A stretch of 34,175 nucleotides of DNA from Turneriella parva (lineage in GTDB: Bacteria; Spirochaetota; Leptospiria; Turneriellales; Turneriellaceae): the NCBI GenBank assembly GCA_020719945.1, contig DYPL01000013.1, forward strand, positions 5,933 to 40,107, read 5' to 3'. Made by a program: the position numbers and the translations under genes. This document shows, in pieces, positions 25,324 to 34,028 of the stretch. How positions within the stretch are numbered: position 1 is the stretch's first letter; each line of letters starts with the position of its first letter. The notes beneath the pieces are model-generated. The model was not told the DNA's origin, searched no databases, and saw only the letters and a list, made by a program, of their open reading frames with translations.

Positions 25324-27612
25324 TCAATAATCGAGCATGCGTGCAATGATGCGGTAAGTTGCCTCGTCCAGAGCAGAGAAAAACATGATATCATAAGGAC
25401 CGGTTATTCTATCCTCAATGACTATTTCTTTTTTCGCCATGTCGTACACATAGAGAGTCAAATTTACGATCCTTTCGCCATTGGTTTCATGCCATTCAAA
25501 AGAACCAGCCAGCACAAGGTCCGATCCTGTCAAACTTGCCGTTTCCAGAAAATCGCCGGGCGTAAATGGATTTCGGCCAGCTCGCTCAATCATGGATTTC
25601 CGAACTGTTTCACCGGCTGCTTCGGAAACAAAATTATAGCCGAGCTTTTTAGATATAATGGTGCGCAGAGTGTTTCCTATTTCGTCTTCCATCCAGTTAA
25701 ACGTGAAGTCGCCGGTCACATTGTTTACATTGAGTATGGCCATCATTTTCTGTTTGCCGGGCTCAATCACAATAATTTCTGTACGGCGGTTTCTCGCACG
25801 GTTTTCTTCGCTGGTATTGGGAACTACGGGCTTCACGGAACCCCAGCCCCGAATGCGCATTCTCTCGGCCGGAACTCCGCGTTCAATCAGAGAACGCCTA
25901 ACATTGTCGGCACGAGAATAAGACAAATCAATATTCTGCTGGTAACCTCCGACGTTATCGGTATGTCCCTCTATAGAAATTCCAATCGAAGGATTTTTCA
26001 GAAGCAGATCTTTAATAATGTCAATCTCTGCAAACGATGTAGCCGCCAATGCTGCAGATCCAGATTCAAAGCGAAGGGCTCGGGCTGTAATGGCAGATCC
26101 CGGTTTCAGAGGAACCAGCTTTGCTTCCACATTGAGAAAGTCCTGGTCTTCCCGCAGGGTAAACTCGTCGTAATAGTACAGGTGTCCGGCAGAACGCACG
26201 CGAAGGCTGTAACTTTTTCCACGGTGCAGTCGCATAAGGGGTGAGCTTTTGTAGAATTCTCCGAGGTATTGCCTGTTGTCCCCGCTCACGAGAGGAAGCA
26301 TCTGTATTTCCGCCTGCAAAGGAACGCCAGTGGAAGAAGTCACATCAATAGCTACATTGACCACAGAGGAAAGTGGCTCCCCAGGATGCTTCAGTGCATA
26401 ATGAACGAGTTCATTCCCGGTAGGATGCTCGCGCATATAATACAGACTCGGCTGGTTTTTGAACACGCGCACGGGCATAATCTCATCGCGAAAAGAATTG
26501 ATATCTTTCAATACGTTCGCTGGTTTTCCGAGGGAAACAGAATAGCCGGAATTCTTTTCTTTTTTATAAAGGACAGGAATCGTGATTACATCAACACCGC
26601 CATAGCCGGCATGGCCATTGGACAGAATGTAGAGAAAACGGCCATCCTCACTAAAAGACGGATAGCGTTCGTCTTTGTCTGTGTTAATGGCATCAAGTCC
26701 GTCCACAGATATTCTAAACCATCCGGTGGTAGAAGAGCGCTTGTAAAAAACCAGGTCGCTGTCTTTTCTGCCGGACTTTTCAGAAGGGCATGCCGCTACG
26801 AGGATATCCATCCAGGGAGAAATAGCGGGAAAATCGCAATTTCTCTCTTCCAGATTTTTAAAGTGATTTACAATAATGGACTCCCCTGTGCGCGAAGCGG
26901 GGCGGTTTTCAAAGAGATAGTATTCTCCGCCAAAGGATGCTGCAAACGCGGCAACCGGGGCCGATTTTTTTGCGTCGAGATGGAATATCTCGAGATCAGA
27001 GAGCTGTGCCATTTTGGAATCGTATTCCTTTACGTCTTTCCAACCCTTAAAAAGCGTAAAAGGTTTTTGCTTTTCGCCCGTGCGAATATCCACAATCCAA
27101 GGGCCTTTTGCATCGATGGCAAACGCATACCCCTCCTGCATCAAAGGATAAAACCGTTTGAGTTTATTAAATTTTCCTTCCAGTTTTCCTAACGGCAATA
27201 TCTCAGGGTCGCGCAGAGGGGGCAAACCGGCAGAGCTTTCGAGATTTTGTTTCATCCCGCTCAGTTCCGGTACGCGTTCAGATTCCGGAAACTTCTGGAT
27301 ATATTCATCGAGAAGAGTTTTTGTTTTCGCAAAGTCCTGAGAAAAATACGCTGCCCGGATTCTATGCATCGCATACTCTTCATTTTGGGGCTGCATGGAA
27401 GACAAAGCATCTGCCTGAACAGAAGCCGTTTCAAAGTCCTCGTTCAGAATAGCGGCGCGGTAGAGAGACTCCCGCCATTGCACTTTCCCAGGATCTTTTT
27501 CAATTCTGCCCGCCATGTCCTTTTGATAAGACTGATAATCTTCTTTAGAAATCTGCTGGGCTGCAACAACGCTAACCAGCAAAAATCCCAGCATCCAAAA
27601 TATTTTTTTCAT
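25324..27612 (-). CDS. Exported propeller-like/OmpA protein with TolB-N/LpoB-like tail
   Basis: A 762-residue protein from the ATG at 27612, chosen for its SD (GGAGA, seven bases upstream) and overlap with the preceding stop (ATGA). Order of parts: signal peptide (to about residue 19); TPR-like helices (20-125); a beta-rich region with a PD40-like repeat, ERYPSFSEDGRFLYILS, near residue 310; a beta-sandwich-like stretch (about 420-505); an OmpA peptidoglycan-binding domain (about 510-622) with IEGHTDNVGG and RARNRRTEI; and a 140-residue tail. The tail begins MMAILNVNNVTGDF and contains DLVLAGSFEW, the pattern of CsgG/LpoB/TolB-N-type domains (inference). It should tie the outer membrane to peptidoglycan. 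It follows the receptor-like gene in one operon. Confidence 0.85.
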   Translation of the reverse strand: MKKIFWMLGFLLVSVVAAQQISKEDYQSYQKDMAGRIEKDPGKVQWRESLYRAAILNEDFETASVQADALSSMQPQNEEYAMHRIRAAYFSQDFAKTKTLLDEYIQKFPESERVPELSGMKQNLESSAGLPPLRDPEILPLGKLEGKFNKLKRFYPLMQEGYAFAIDAKGPWIVDIRTGEKQKPFTLFKGWKDVKEYDSKMAQLSDLEIFHLDAKKSAPVAAFAASFGGEYYLFENRPASRTGESIIVNHFKNLEERNCDFPAISPWMDILVAACPSEKSGRKDSDLVFYKRSSTTGWFRISVDGLDAINTDKDERYPSFSEDGRFLYILSNGHAGYGGVDVITIPVLYKKEKNSGYSVSLGKPANVLKDINSFRDEIMPVRVFKNQPSLYYMREHPTGNELVHYALKHPGEPLSSVVNVAIDVTSSTGVPLQAEIQMLPLVSGDNRQYLGEFYKSSPLMRLHRGKSYSLRVRSAGHLYYYDEFTLREDQDFLNVEAKLVPLKPGSAITARALRFESGSAALAATSFAEIDIIKDLLLKNPSIGISIEGHTDNVGGYQQNIDLSYSRADNVRRSLIERGVPAERMRIRGWGSVKPVVPNTSEENRARNRRTEIIVIEPGKQKMMAILNVNNVTGDFTFNWMEDEIGNTLRTIISKKLGYNFVSEAAGETVRKSMIERAGRNPFTPGDFLETASLTGSDLVLAGSFEWHETNGERIVNLTLYVYDMAKKEIVIEDRITGPYDIMFFSALDEATYRIIARMLDY

Positions 27613-29735
27613 CGCGATCTCCACTGAAGTCCAACCGAGAAATAAAACGGCACAGAAGAATACGATCTGTCCAGCAATACCGATGAGCGCATTTGCTCCA
27701 TCAGGGGAGCATAACCGTAAAACGGAGCCGGTGCAGAAGAATCTGCGGTGCGCGCCGTTAACGATGCCCCCATATCAAAATAATAAGACCACCCTCCGGC
27801 GTACTGGCTCGTCACGCGGTAGCCAATATCGGTCGTCGTACCGGCTTCGTCTTCGTAGCGCTCGCGAACCAACAGACCGCGAATTTTGTAAGTGAGTGAA
27901 TGGCTGGCAGGACCGAGTCTTTTAATGTATGAACCCGAAAAAATGTAATTCTCCATCCAAGTAATATCACCCGTGCCTTCCATGATAGACAGGGCTGTGC
28001 GAATCTGGTGCGTATCCCAGAATACAAGATACGCAGTTTCTAATCCCAGGCTCTTATACTCGCCGTCCTGCGTGTAATAGGAAGTCGACGATGGATTGTA
28101 ACGCATTAGATCCTGCTGCATCAGGGCAAACAAGGTCTGCGAAAAGCGCTTGCCGGTCGACTTAAATTCATACCCCGTTTCTGCTTCTGCGGTTTTTACC
28201 GTTTTCATGGGTGAGGCATCTTCATCTCCCGTGCGATTCAGATATAACACATCGGGCTTGCTCTGGTAAAGGCCGGCAGCCGCGAAAACATTCCAGTGTT
28301 TTGTAATGTCATAAGCTGCTTTATTGGCGGCAGAAAGATATATAGTTCCGGAATCACCATAGTGATCGGCCCGCGCGGAGCCATCCCAGTAAAAGCTGTC
28401 CAGCTTGAGGAGAGCCCTTCCAAAGCCTCCCGAAATTAAAAATGGATCGGGAGTGTAACGCTGGTGCTTGTTCTCCAGAGGCCTGTAGAAATCGCCATTG
28501 TCTTTCCAGCGATCTTTTGAATTGATCCGCAAATGGCTGCGCGGGGAGTAGTATTCTACTTCGGCACCAGCCTCCAACGATAAAATGGATAGAGGCTTAA
28601 CCAGAACAGAAGGCCGGGCCGAAAAAAGGGCATAGCGCTGGTCTAAAAAAAGCGTTTCATCATTATAGGTCATTGTCATCATATCATACCCGGTTTGTTT
28701 ATCCGTGTACGCTGTTTCTTCGTAGCGGGCCTGCCCCTCTAAAGACCACGAAAACAATCCAGATGCAATGTGCGTGTAGCGGAGCATATTGGCACCCGCG
28801 TACTTTCTATAACTGTAACCTTCTGCCGCATTGGCAATGGAATCAAGCCCCTGGATCGTGATGAGCTCTATAGTGTCTGCCTTTGTCAATTGAAACGTAT
28901 TGGCAGAATGTATATCCTGACTGCTCGCCGACGAAGTAGTCTGCCTTGCCGTCAGGGATCCATACACTCCGGGAGTGAGCTGGTATGCGGCAGATGCCTT
29001 GATCTGCTGCGGATTGACTTCGGTAAAAAGATGATTTCCCGTGCGTGCATTTCTATTGAGTCGCGTTTCAGAAACGGCACCGCCAAGTCCATCGCGCCGC
29101 ACAACCGAGTGCCCTCCCCTGTGGAACAGAACCTCGTAAGAATCATAGGGGTCTACATAGGGCGCACTGCCCCCATAATGAAAAGGCGAAGAGAGAGCCA
29201 TGCCGTCATACAGAAACACGGTAGAAGAAGGCGCCATGCCTCGCGAACTCATGCGCGCGTCCAGAGTGCCAGACTGGTACACAGAAGGAGACAAAACCAG
29301 CGGATTGGTATATGCGCCCATGTTTCCGGGAAGTCGAATAATCTCGTCATTAAACCAGGTGTCGGTAGAGGGGGGGGTTGGGACTAACTGCCGTGCGGGA
29401 ATTGCGTTCACCCGATCGACGACATCTGCCATATTAATCGCAATCGTAAAGTTACTTCTCGCCTTGATGAGAATGGTTTTTTTGCCAGTGGATGTATGCG
29501 TTACCGTGAGCATGTATCTGCCAGGCTTTACGTTCTCCGCAATAAATTCTCCCGACTCGTTAGTTTTCACAGAGTAGCCACCGGGAGCAGGAATTTTATT
29601 TAGAGGGCTCGGAGTCAAAAAAACGGTGGCGCCAGAAACGGGAGCCTCCCCCTTCGTAACTTTTCCAGAAACCGTAACCGCATCTAACGATACAATTCCA
29701 AAAATAAATAGAGCAAAAATAAGCATCGAACGCAT
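27609..29735 (-). CDS. TonB-receptor-like outer membrane protein with carboxypeptidase-regulatory-like domain
   Basis: A 708-residue exported protein. After a signal peptide (about 1-19) comes a CarboxypepD_reg-like beta domain (20-105: VSGKVTKGEAPVSGATVFLTP and ENVKPGRYMLTV). Next is a plug-like region (about 125-230) with MSSRGMAPSSTVFLYDGM and GGHSVVRRDGLGGAV, then a C-terminal beta-barrel of alternating strands ending FYFSVGLQWRSR. This is the layout of TonB-dependent outer membrane transporters, although no canonical N-terminal TonB box was identified and the plug is somewhat divergent. The ligand is unknown. It overlaps both its neighbours by 1-4 bases. Confidence 0.85.
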   Translation of the reverse strand: MRSMLIFALFIFGIVSLDAVTVSGKVTKGEAPVSGATVFLTPSPLNKIPAPGGYSVKTNESGEFIAENVKPGRYMLTVTHTSTGKKTILIKARSNFTIAINMADVVDRVNAIPARQLVPTPPSTDTWFNDEIIRLPGNMGAYTNPLVLSPSVYQSGTLDARMSSRGMAPSSTVFLYDGMALSSPFHYGGSAPYVDPYDSYEVLFHRGGHSVVRRDGLGGAVSETRLNRNARTGNHLFTEVNPQQIKASAAYQLTPGVYGSLTARQTTSSASSQDIHSANTFQLTKADTIELITIQGLDSIANAAEGYSYRKYAGANMLRYTHIASGLFSWSLEGQARYEETAYTDKQTGYDMMTMTYNDETLFLDQRYALFSARPSVLVKPLSILSLEAGAEVEYYSPRSHLRINSKDRWKDNGDFYRPLENKHQRYTPDPFLISGGFGRALLKLDSFYWDGSARADHYGDSGTIYLSAANKAAYDITKHWNVFAAAGLYQSKPDVLYLNRTGDEDASPMKTVKTAEAETGYEFKSTGKRFSQTLFALMQQDLMRYNPSSTSYYTQDGEYKSLGLETAYLVFWDTHQIRTALSIMEGTGDITWMENYIFSGSYIKRLGPASHSLTYKIRGLLVRERYEDEAGTTTDIGYRVTSQYAGGWSYYFDMGASLTARTADSSAPAPFYGYAPLMEQMRSSVLLDRSYSSVPFYFSVGLQWRSR

Positions 29736-30175
29736 CAGCGGACTCCTTCGGTAAACTGGAATACCAGATACACTACCGGGTAGTGGGCCTCGTTACCCAC
29801 ATAGGCCGGGGCAATGTCCCCGGGCTTGAGTTCCGAGAGCGCTTTTTCGGCCTGTTTAAAATAGGGTTCCGGAGCCGTTTTTATCAGCTTGCTGGATGCA
29901 ATATTGCCCTCCGCAAAGGTTAGTCTGTACACGACAGATTCCGGAACGGGATAAAAAACGGCATCAACAGGCAAGGTAAGTACAATCTCTTTGGTGAGAG
30001 CGGCAGACTTCCTGTTTGTGTAGAACTCTTTATACTCTTTCTGGAAGGTTTCCTCAAATAAACTGGCGGTGTACTCGTAGGACAGTACGCTGCGCGCGGC
30101 AACGGGTTTGTGGACAACAGGTGCCGTGCAGGAAATAACGAAAAGCGAAAAAGCTGCGGCGATTATTTTTTTCAC
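29735..30175 (-). CDS. Lipoprotein with TonB C-terminal-like domain
   Basis: A 146-residue lipoprotein: GTG start, signal with lipobox VISC (Cys16, Thr17 at +2), then a globular domain. The last 70 residues resemble the TonB C-terminal fold in pattern: a strand VYRLTFAEGNIASSKLIKTA, a helix YFKQAEKALSEL and a final strand VVYLVFQFTEG. TonB normally spans the inner membrane and contacts the TonB box of receptors. Here the domain sits on a lipid-anchored protein with a short linker, directly upstream of a receptor-like gene (TGATG overlap). The domain match is by eye and is the weakest part of the call. The +2 threonine gives no inner-membrane retention signal of the E. coli type. Confidence 0.68.
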   Translation of the reverse strand: MKKIIAAAFSLFVISCTAPVVHKPVAARSVLSYEYTASLFEETFQKEYKEFYTNRKSAALTKEIVLTLPVDAVFYPVPESVVYRLTFAEGNIASSKLIKTAPEPYFKQAEKALSELKPGDIAPAYVGNEAHYPVVYLVFQFTEGVR

Positions 30176-30957
30176 GGCTTACCTCCAAAATATTGTTTTG
30201 CAGAATCCAGCCTGTAACCAACCTGAAATTCAAAGCGCATATAGTCGGCAGACAATTCCGTTTCAGAATCGATAGCAGATTTAAGCATGCTGTAGGTTAC
30301 AAGAGCCTGGTAATACAGGCCATAGGGATGAGGAGCAACTGTGATTCCACCACCACCGAAAAGATACATTTCCCCGTACGTTGCAAAGCGCACGAGAAAA
30401 CCTTCGTCTGTGGGAATATACAACCCTGCCTTTACGAAAAGAGGAAAAGAGAAATCCCAGTTATTCCTTTGCAGAAAAACGGGCTCCACGCGAACATGCG
30501 CTGCCGCAAACGGTTTGGAATAGTTTTCGCCAACCGTGGCAAGCGGGTACATTACCCCGGCACCAAGAACGAGATCTTCCCGGTCTCCCTTGGTAAAAAA
30601 CCGATAATTGAGAAAAGCATCGGCAGAGTGAACGGTAGGGACGGGAGCTCCGTCTTCTTTCCTAAAGGTGCTCTCGTTATTGGTTTTCGGATACTCGCGG
30701 GTTCCTTTTGCAGAAAGCTGGCCGTGCACAAAGGCATCCAAGCCAATTCTGTCGTAATATCCAATAAAACGGGCATTGATACCAGAATGGCTCACTTTGT
30801 AAAAACTCATGGATTCCTGTTTGGAGCGCGCCTCCACGGAATTTCCTAAAGGGCCGACTGTGTAACCGCCAGAAAAATCGAGAACCGTGTCTGCCGAGGC
30901 GAACGCCTGCGCGGTAACCATAAAAATTGCCAAGAATCCAGTTCGCATTGTTACCAT
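30172..30957 (-). CDS. Exported beta-barrel-like outer membrane protein
   Basis: A 261-residue protein starting at the ATG at 30957, which has GGGAG six bases upstream; ATGs at 30969 and 30948 lack this spacing. The signal peptide ends at AFA-SAD (about 20). The mature part alternates polar and hydrophobic residues in many strands rich in Tyr, Phe and Gly, such as FEFQVGYRLDSA near the end and GLYYQALVTYS, as in an outer membrane barrel of 8-12 strands. No family is recognised. It is the first gene of the long minus-strand run and overlaps the lipoprotein start by four bases (GTGA). Confidence 0.7.
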   Translation of the reverse strand: MVTMRTGFLAIFMVTAQAFASADTVLDFSGGYTVGPLGNSVEARSKQESMSFYKVSHSGINARFIGYYDRIGLDAFVHGQLSAKGTREYPKTNNESTFRKEDGAPVPTVHSADAFLNYRFFTKGDREDLVLGAGVMYPLATVGENYSKPFAAAHVRVEPVFLQRNNWDFSFPLFVKAGLYIPTDEGFLVRFATYGEMYLFGGGGITVAPHPYGLYYQALVTYSMLKSAIDSETELSADYMRFEFQVGYRLDSAKQYFGGKP

Positions 30958-30984
30958 TGAAACTCCCATCGCATGTGTAAATAC

Positions 30985-31031
30985 TTTATCGGCATAAAAA
31001 AATCATGAGTTGCGGAAAAAAAACCGATAAA
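30985..31031. promoter_or_regulatory. Back-to-back CCGATAAA elements, candidate sigma-28-type divergent promoters or operator
   Basis: TTTATCGG (30985-30992) and CCGATAAA (31024-31031) form a perfect 8-bp inverted repeat with a 31-base spacer between the divergent barrel and CNB-regulator genes. The minus-strand reading is GCCGATAA, identical to the consensus -10 of flagellar sigma-28. It lies 28 bases before the ATG at 30957. The plus arm reads ACCGATAA. The matching -35 positions are poor on both strands (CAAC and CATG against TAAA), so an operator for a dimeric regulator is the alternative. Confidence 0.4.
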
Positions 31032-31163
31032 TAATAGAACTGCGAACAAAGACTGTCATGAAACAATAAAATGGAGCGCCAGCGGGCTTTTCAGAGCCGG
31101 TTTGCCATTCCAGTGGATTATGATTGACAGTGAACGCACAACCAAAAAAGGAATAGATATACT

Positions 31164-32381
31164 ATGTCGGGCCCCGTATTTCAAACTGCAAACTTTCAAC
31201 AAAACGCATTTGTCATTGTAGAAGGAAAATCTGCTCCCGGCTTTTTTATAATCCGCCAGGGCCAGGTGCGTCTCACAGCAGAAATTCCCATTCCGGGAGA
31301 AGATGCAAACCTGCTCTTAGGGCCCGGAGACTTCTTTGGCGTCGTCTCCAGCATGAGCGGCCATCCGCACATTGAATCTGCGCAAACTCTTCAGCCCACC
31401 TCTTTAATTGCCGTAGGCAGTGGCCAGTTTGGTGCGCTCATCCAAAAGAACGCACCCATAGCCATGAAGATTATCCGCTATTTTTCCCAGCGGTTGCGCA
31501 TTATCGATAAGGCCATTACCAAACTTACATTTCACGGAACAGTAGAAGAAGACCCCCAGCTGATGTTTCAGATTGGAGAGTTTTACTTTAACAAGCAGGA
31601 ATACAAGCACGCTGCCTATGCCTACCAAAAATATCTGCGGTTTTTTCCAAACGGAACCTTTTCTGCAAAAGCCAAGATGCAGTTACAGACAATGGGTGCC
31701 CCGTTAGAACCGCCAGCCATACAGGGCAATAATCTTTCCCGCACTTTTCTCGATGGCCAGATGATCATGATAGAGCACGAGCCCGGTGCAGAGCTGTATA
31801 TTATTCAGAGCGGGCGCGTAAAAATTACCAAAGTCGTAAACGACAAAGAAGTGCTGCTGGCCGTGTTACAGCCAGGAGATATTTTTGGAGAAATGGCGCT
31901 TCTCGAAAACAAGCCGCGTTCTGCCTCTGCCGTAACTCATGGCCAGGTATCGACACTTGCCATCAGCCGCCAGAACTTTGAGGCCATGGTGCAGGCCCAG
32001 CCGCAGCTTGCCACAAAACTGATTACGCTGCTCAGCGAACGAATCTGGACAGCATACCGACAGCTCGCTAACCTCCTTATTTTCGATCCCATTGGGCGCA
32101 TTTACGATATGCTTCTCACACAGATCCAAAAAAAGAAAGTGCATATTCAGCCTAAAATACCGTACACATTTGATATTGGTGCACAGGAGCTCATGAAAAT
32201 GCTCGCGTTTTCGCAGGAAGAAGGAGAGCGCCATCTCATGACGATTCTCGAAGACCGCAATATTCGCCTCGATGCAGGCCGCCTCATGACGATGGACGTG
32301 GCAGAAATGGAAAAGCAGGTATTGTTCCACCGCAAAAAGGCAGCCATGGAGCGCAAGCGCGAAGCATCGAGAACACAGTAA
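31164..32381 (+). CDS. CNB-TPR-CNB regulator (two cyclic-nucleotide-binding-like domains)
   Basis: A 405-residue cytoplasmic protein. The first CNB-like beta-roll (about 10-115) has a degenerate phosphate-binding cassette, FFGVVSSMSGHPHIESA. A short TPR-like unit (about 128-170, FYFNKQEYKHAAYAYQKYL) follows. The second CNB domain (about 185-300) has a canonical cassette, FGEMALLENKPRSASA, with the arginine that contacts the cyclic phosphate. The remainder (300-405) is helical and could be a reduced CRP-type DNA-binding region, but I cannot place a clear helix-turn-helix; QELMKMLAFSQEEGERHLMTILE is the best candidate. AGGA lies about 10 bases before the ATG. It is divergent from the ten-gene run and could regulate it, which is inference from position. 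Confidence 0.85.
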   Translation: MSGPVFQTANFQQNAFVIVEGKSAPGFFIIRQGQVRLTAEIPIPGEDANLLLGPGDFFGVVSSMSGHPHIESAQTLQPTSLIAVGSGQFGALIQKNAPIAMKIIRYFSQRLRIIDKAITKLTFHGTVEEDPQLMFQIGEFYFNKQEYKHAAYAYQKYLRFFPNGTFSAKAKMQLQTMGAPLEPPAIQGNNLSRTFLDGQMIMIEHEPGAELYIIQSGRVKITKVVNDKEVLLAVLQPGDIFGEMALLENKPRSASAVTHGQVSTLAISRQNFEAMVQAQPQLATKLITLLSERIWTAYRQLANLLIFDPIGRIYDMLLTQIQKKKVHIQPKIPYTFDIGAQELMKMLAFSQEEGERHLMTILEDRNIRLDAGRLMTMDVAEMEKQVLFHRKKAAMERKREASRTQ

Positions 32382-32432
32382 ACCTCTGAACGCGAAGAGA
32401 GCCGCAGGCAAAAAGTCCCTCCCTGAACTTTG

Positions 32433-33275
32433 TCAAATTAAAGAAGCTATTTCAAACCATTTGACAATTTTCCCGGTTTCTTCGCGCAGACCACTATCAG
32501 TAAAGTCTATAGACTGCAATGCATTCTCAAACGCTTTCTTTTGCTCCCCTTTCAGTGCAGCAGAATTCACGCTCGCCAAATTTTCACGCACCATCTGGAT
32601 AAGATCTAATCCACCCTTAATGGCCTTGAGCATATAGGTGCCAATGGTAGCCGCTTTAATATATTCTTTCTGCCTCTCTGAATTGAGCGTATCGAAATAG
32701 ATCTTGTGTTTCTTATTCAAATACGCAAGATAATTGCTCATAGGCTTTGGAAACCGCGTCAGCTCCGTTACCATGTTCTGCGTTTCGTGCAATGGCGCCT
32801 GAATATCTCGATCAAAAGCAGTCGTAACAATCAGGATAAAATCGTGGTGACCTCCCGAGTCAATTTCTACCTCGGCGCGTTTAATGTTGGCAATAATTCC
32901 TCGAAAACGTTCTGATATTCGATTGCATTCTTTTTCGATTTCATTCAGGTACTCTACAATGTTCAGGCGCGAAGCCGGTGTAATACCAAGCTGGGCAATC
33001 CACGGGGGAAGATTAAACGGTGCCGGGTGCACCTTGACTTCCGCTACTTTGCTTTCTGAAGAAACTTTGGTTCCACGAGAACGCTGAGCAATGGCCTGGG
33101 CTTCATCAAAACCAAGTGCTATTCGGACAATTTCTACTTTTCGCTTTCTTTTGTTAAAGCGCGTGGCATAACGGTTTCCCTGAGAATCAATGTAGCGATT
33201 TTCAATATTTCCCACACCAATCCGCGAAAGATCGATATCGCTTACACTCGATATTTTTATATATTTTCTTGCCAT
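32433..33275 (-). CDS. Unrecognised soluble protein, 280 residues
   Basis: I do not recognise a family. The product has no signal peptide or membrane segment. It has a basic beta-like N-terminus (1-55, with NKRKRKVEIVRI), a proline-containing linker (about 70-95) and a mainly helical remainder with the look of a coiled or bundled domain (IVEYLNEIEKECNRISERF and further helices). A weak GGA precedes the ATG. It is convergent with the CNB regulator and divergent, by only 30 bases, from the TPR gene, so its promoter must lie within or beside that gene's start. The reading frame is well supported by length and by even codon use. Confidence 0.7.
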   Translation of the reverse strand: MARKYIKISSVSDIDLSRIGVGNIENRYIDSQGNRYATRFNKRKRKVEIVRIALGFDEAQAIAQRSRGTKVSSESKVAEVKVHPAPFNLPPWIAQLGITPASRLNIVEYLNEIEKECNRISERFRGIIANIKRAEVEIDSGGHHDFILIVTTAFDRDIQAPLHETQNMVTELTRFPKPMSNYLAYLNKKHKIYFDTLNSERQKEYIKAATIGTYMLKAIKGGLDLIQMVRENLASVNSAALKGEQKKAFENALQSIDFTDSGLREETGKIVKWFEIASLI

Positions 33276-33305
33276 TGTTTTCCGTAAAACGTCGATATAT
33301 CAGAT

Positions 33306-33989
33306 ATGAAAAGGTTCATCCTTTACGTACTGCTCTCTGCCATTGCTTTATGGTCCTCTGATGCAGCCTTCCTTGAGGCTGAAAAGAAATTTTTTGCGCG
33401 TGAACATGCGGCCGCCCTGCCGCTTCTGTTAGCCGTGGCAGAAAAAAATCCTGCCCATCCAAAAGCTTTCTCTTATATTGGGGATATATATTTACTGCAA
33501 AAAGAATACAGGATGGCCATCACGTGGTATAACAAGGCGCTTGCGAATTCTCCGGATCCCGCTGCAGAACATTTCAGGATTGCTCAGGGATATCAGGAAC
33601 TTCACGAAATAGAGAAGTCGCTTACTTCTTACCAGGAAGCTTATACACTGAATCCATCGCTGCATCCCGCCCTGTTTCAGATTGGCTATCTTCAACTCAT
33701 GGAAAAAAGGGATAAAGAAAAGACAATCTTTTATTGGCGCACATTTATACAGGCGGCTCCGGACGATCCCCAGTCGCCAACCATTGAAAAAATTCTGTTC
33801 ATGATAGAAGACCCGACTTTTGAACTTCCGCCGCCGGGTTCAGAAATTTCTCTTGAGGAAGTTTTGCGCCTTGGAGGAAAAAAAATCGAATCCTCAGAAA
33901 TAAAAACAGAGACAAAAATTAAAGACTACGAAAAAGACAAAGAGAAAAACAAGCAGCTTGGCCTGCCGGATGATGACATGCTGGAATAA
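33306..33989 (+). CDS. Exported TPR protein
   Basis: A 227-residue protein with a signal peptide (MKRFILYVLLSAIALWSSDA, about 1-20) and four TPR-like units between 24 and 155, including AFSYIGDIYLLQKEYRMAI and HPALFQIGYLQLMEKRDKE. The C-terminal 60 residues are charged and low-complexity (KTETKIKDYEKDKEKNKQ), probably disordered. TPR units bind partner proteins, so a periplasmic adaptor is likely; the partner is unknown. The following partial gene starts 40 bases downstream on the same strand and may share the transcript. Confidence 0.8.
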   Translation: MKRFILYVLLSAIALWSSDAAFLEAEKKFFAREHAAALPLLLAVAEKNPAHPKAFSYIGDIYLLQKEYRMAITWYNKALANSPDPAAEHFRIAQGYQELHEIEKSLTSYQEAYTLNPSLHPALFQIGYLQLMEKRDKEKTIFYWRTFIQAAPDDPQSPTIEKILFMIEDPTFELPPPGSEISLEEVLRLGGKKIESSEIKTETKIKDYEKDKEKNKQLGLPDDDMLE

Positions 33990-34028
33990 ATTTTATAGAC
34001 AAACGAAACAAAGAATGCAAACTACCGC

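Noticed and set aside
28769-29387. 205-residue plus-strand ORF inside the receptor-like gene
   Set aside because: It is antisense to a well-supported 708-residue frame with clear domains; the peptide is arginine-rich and featureless.
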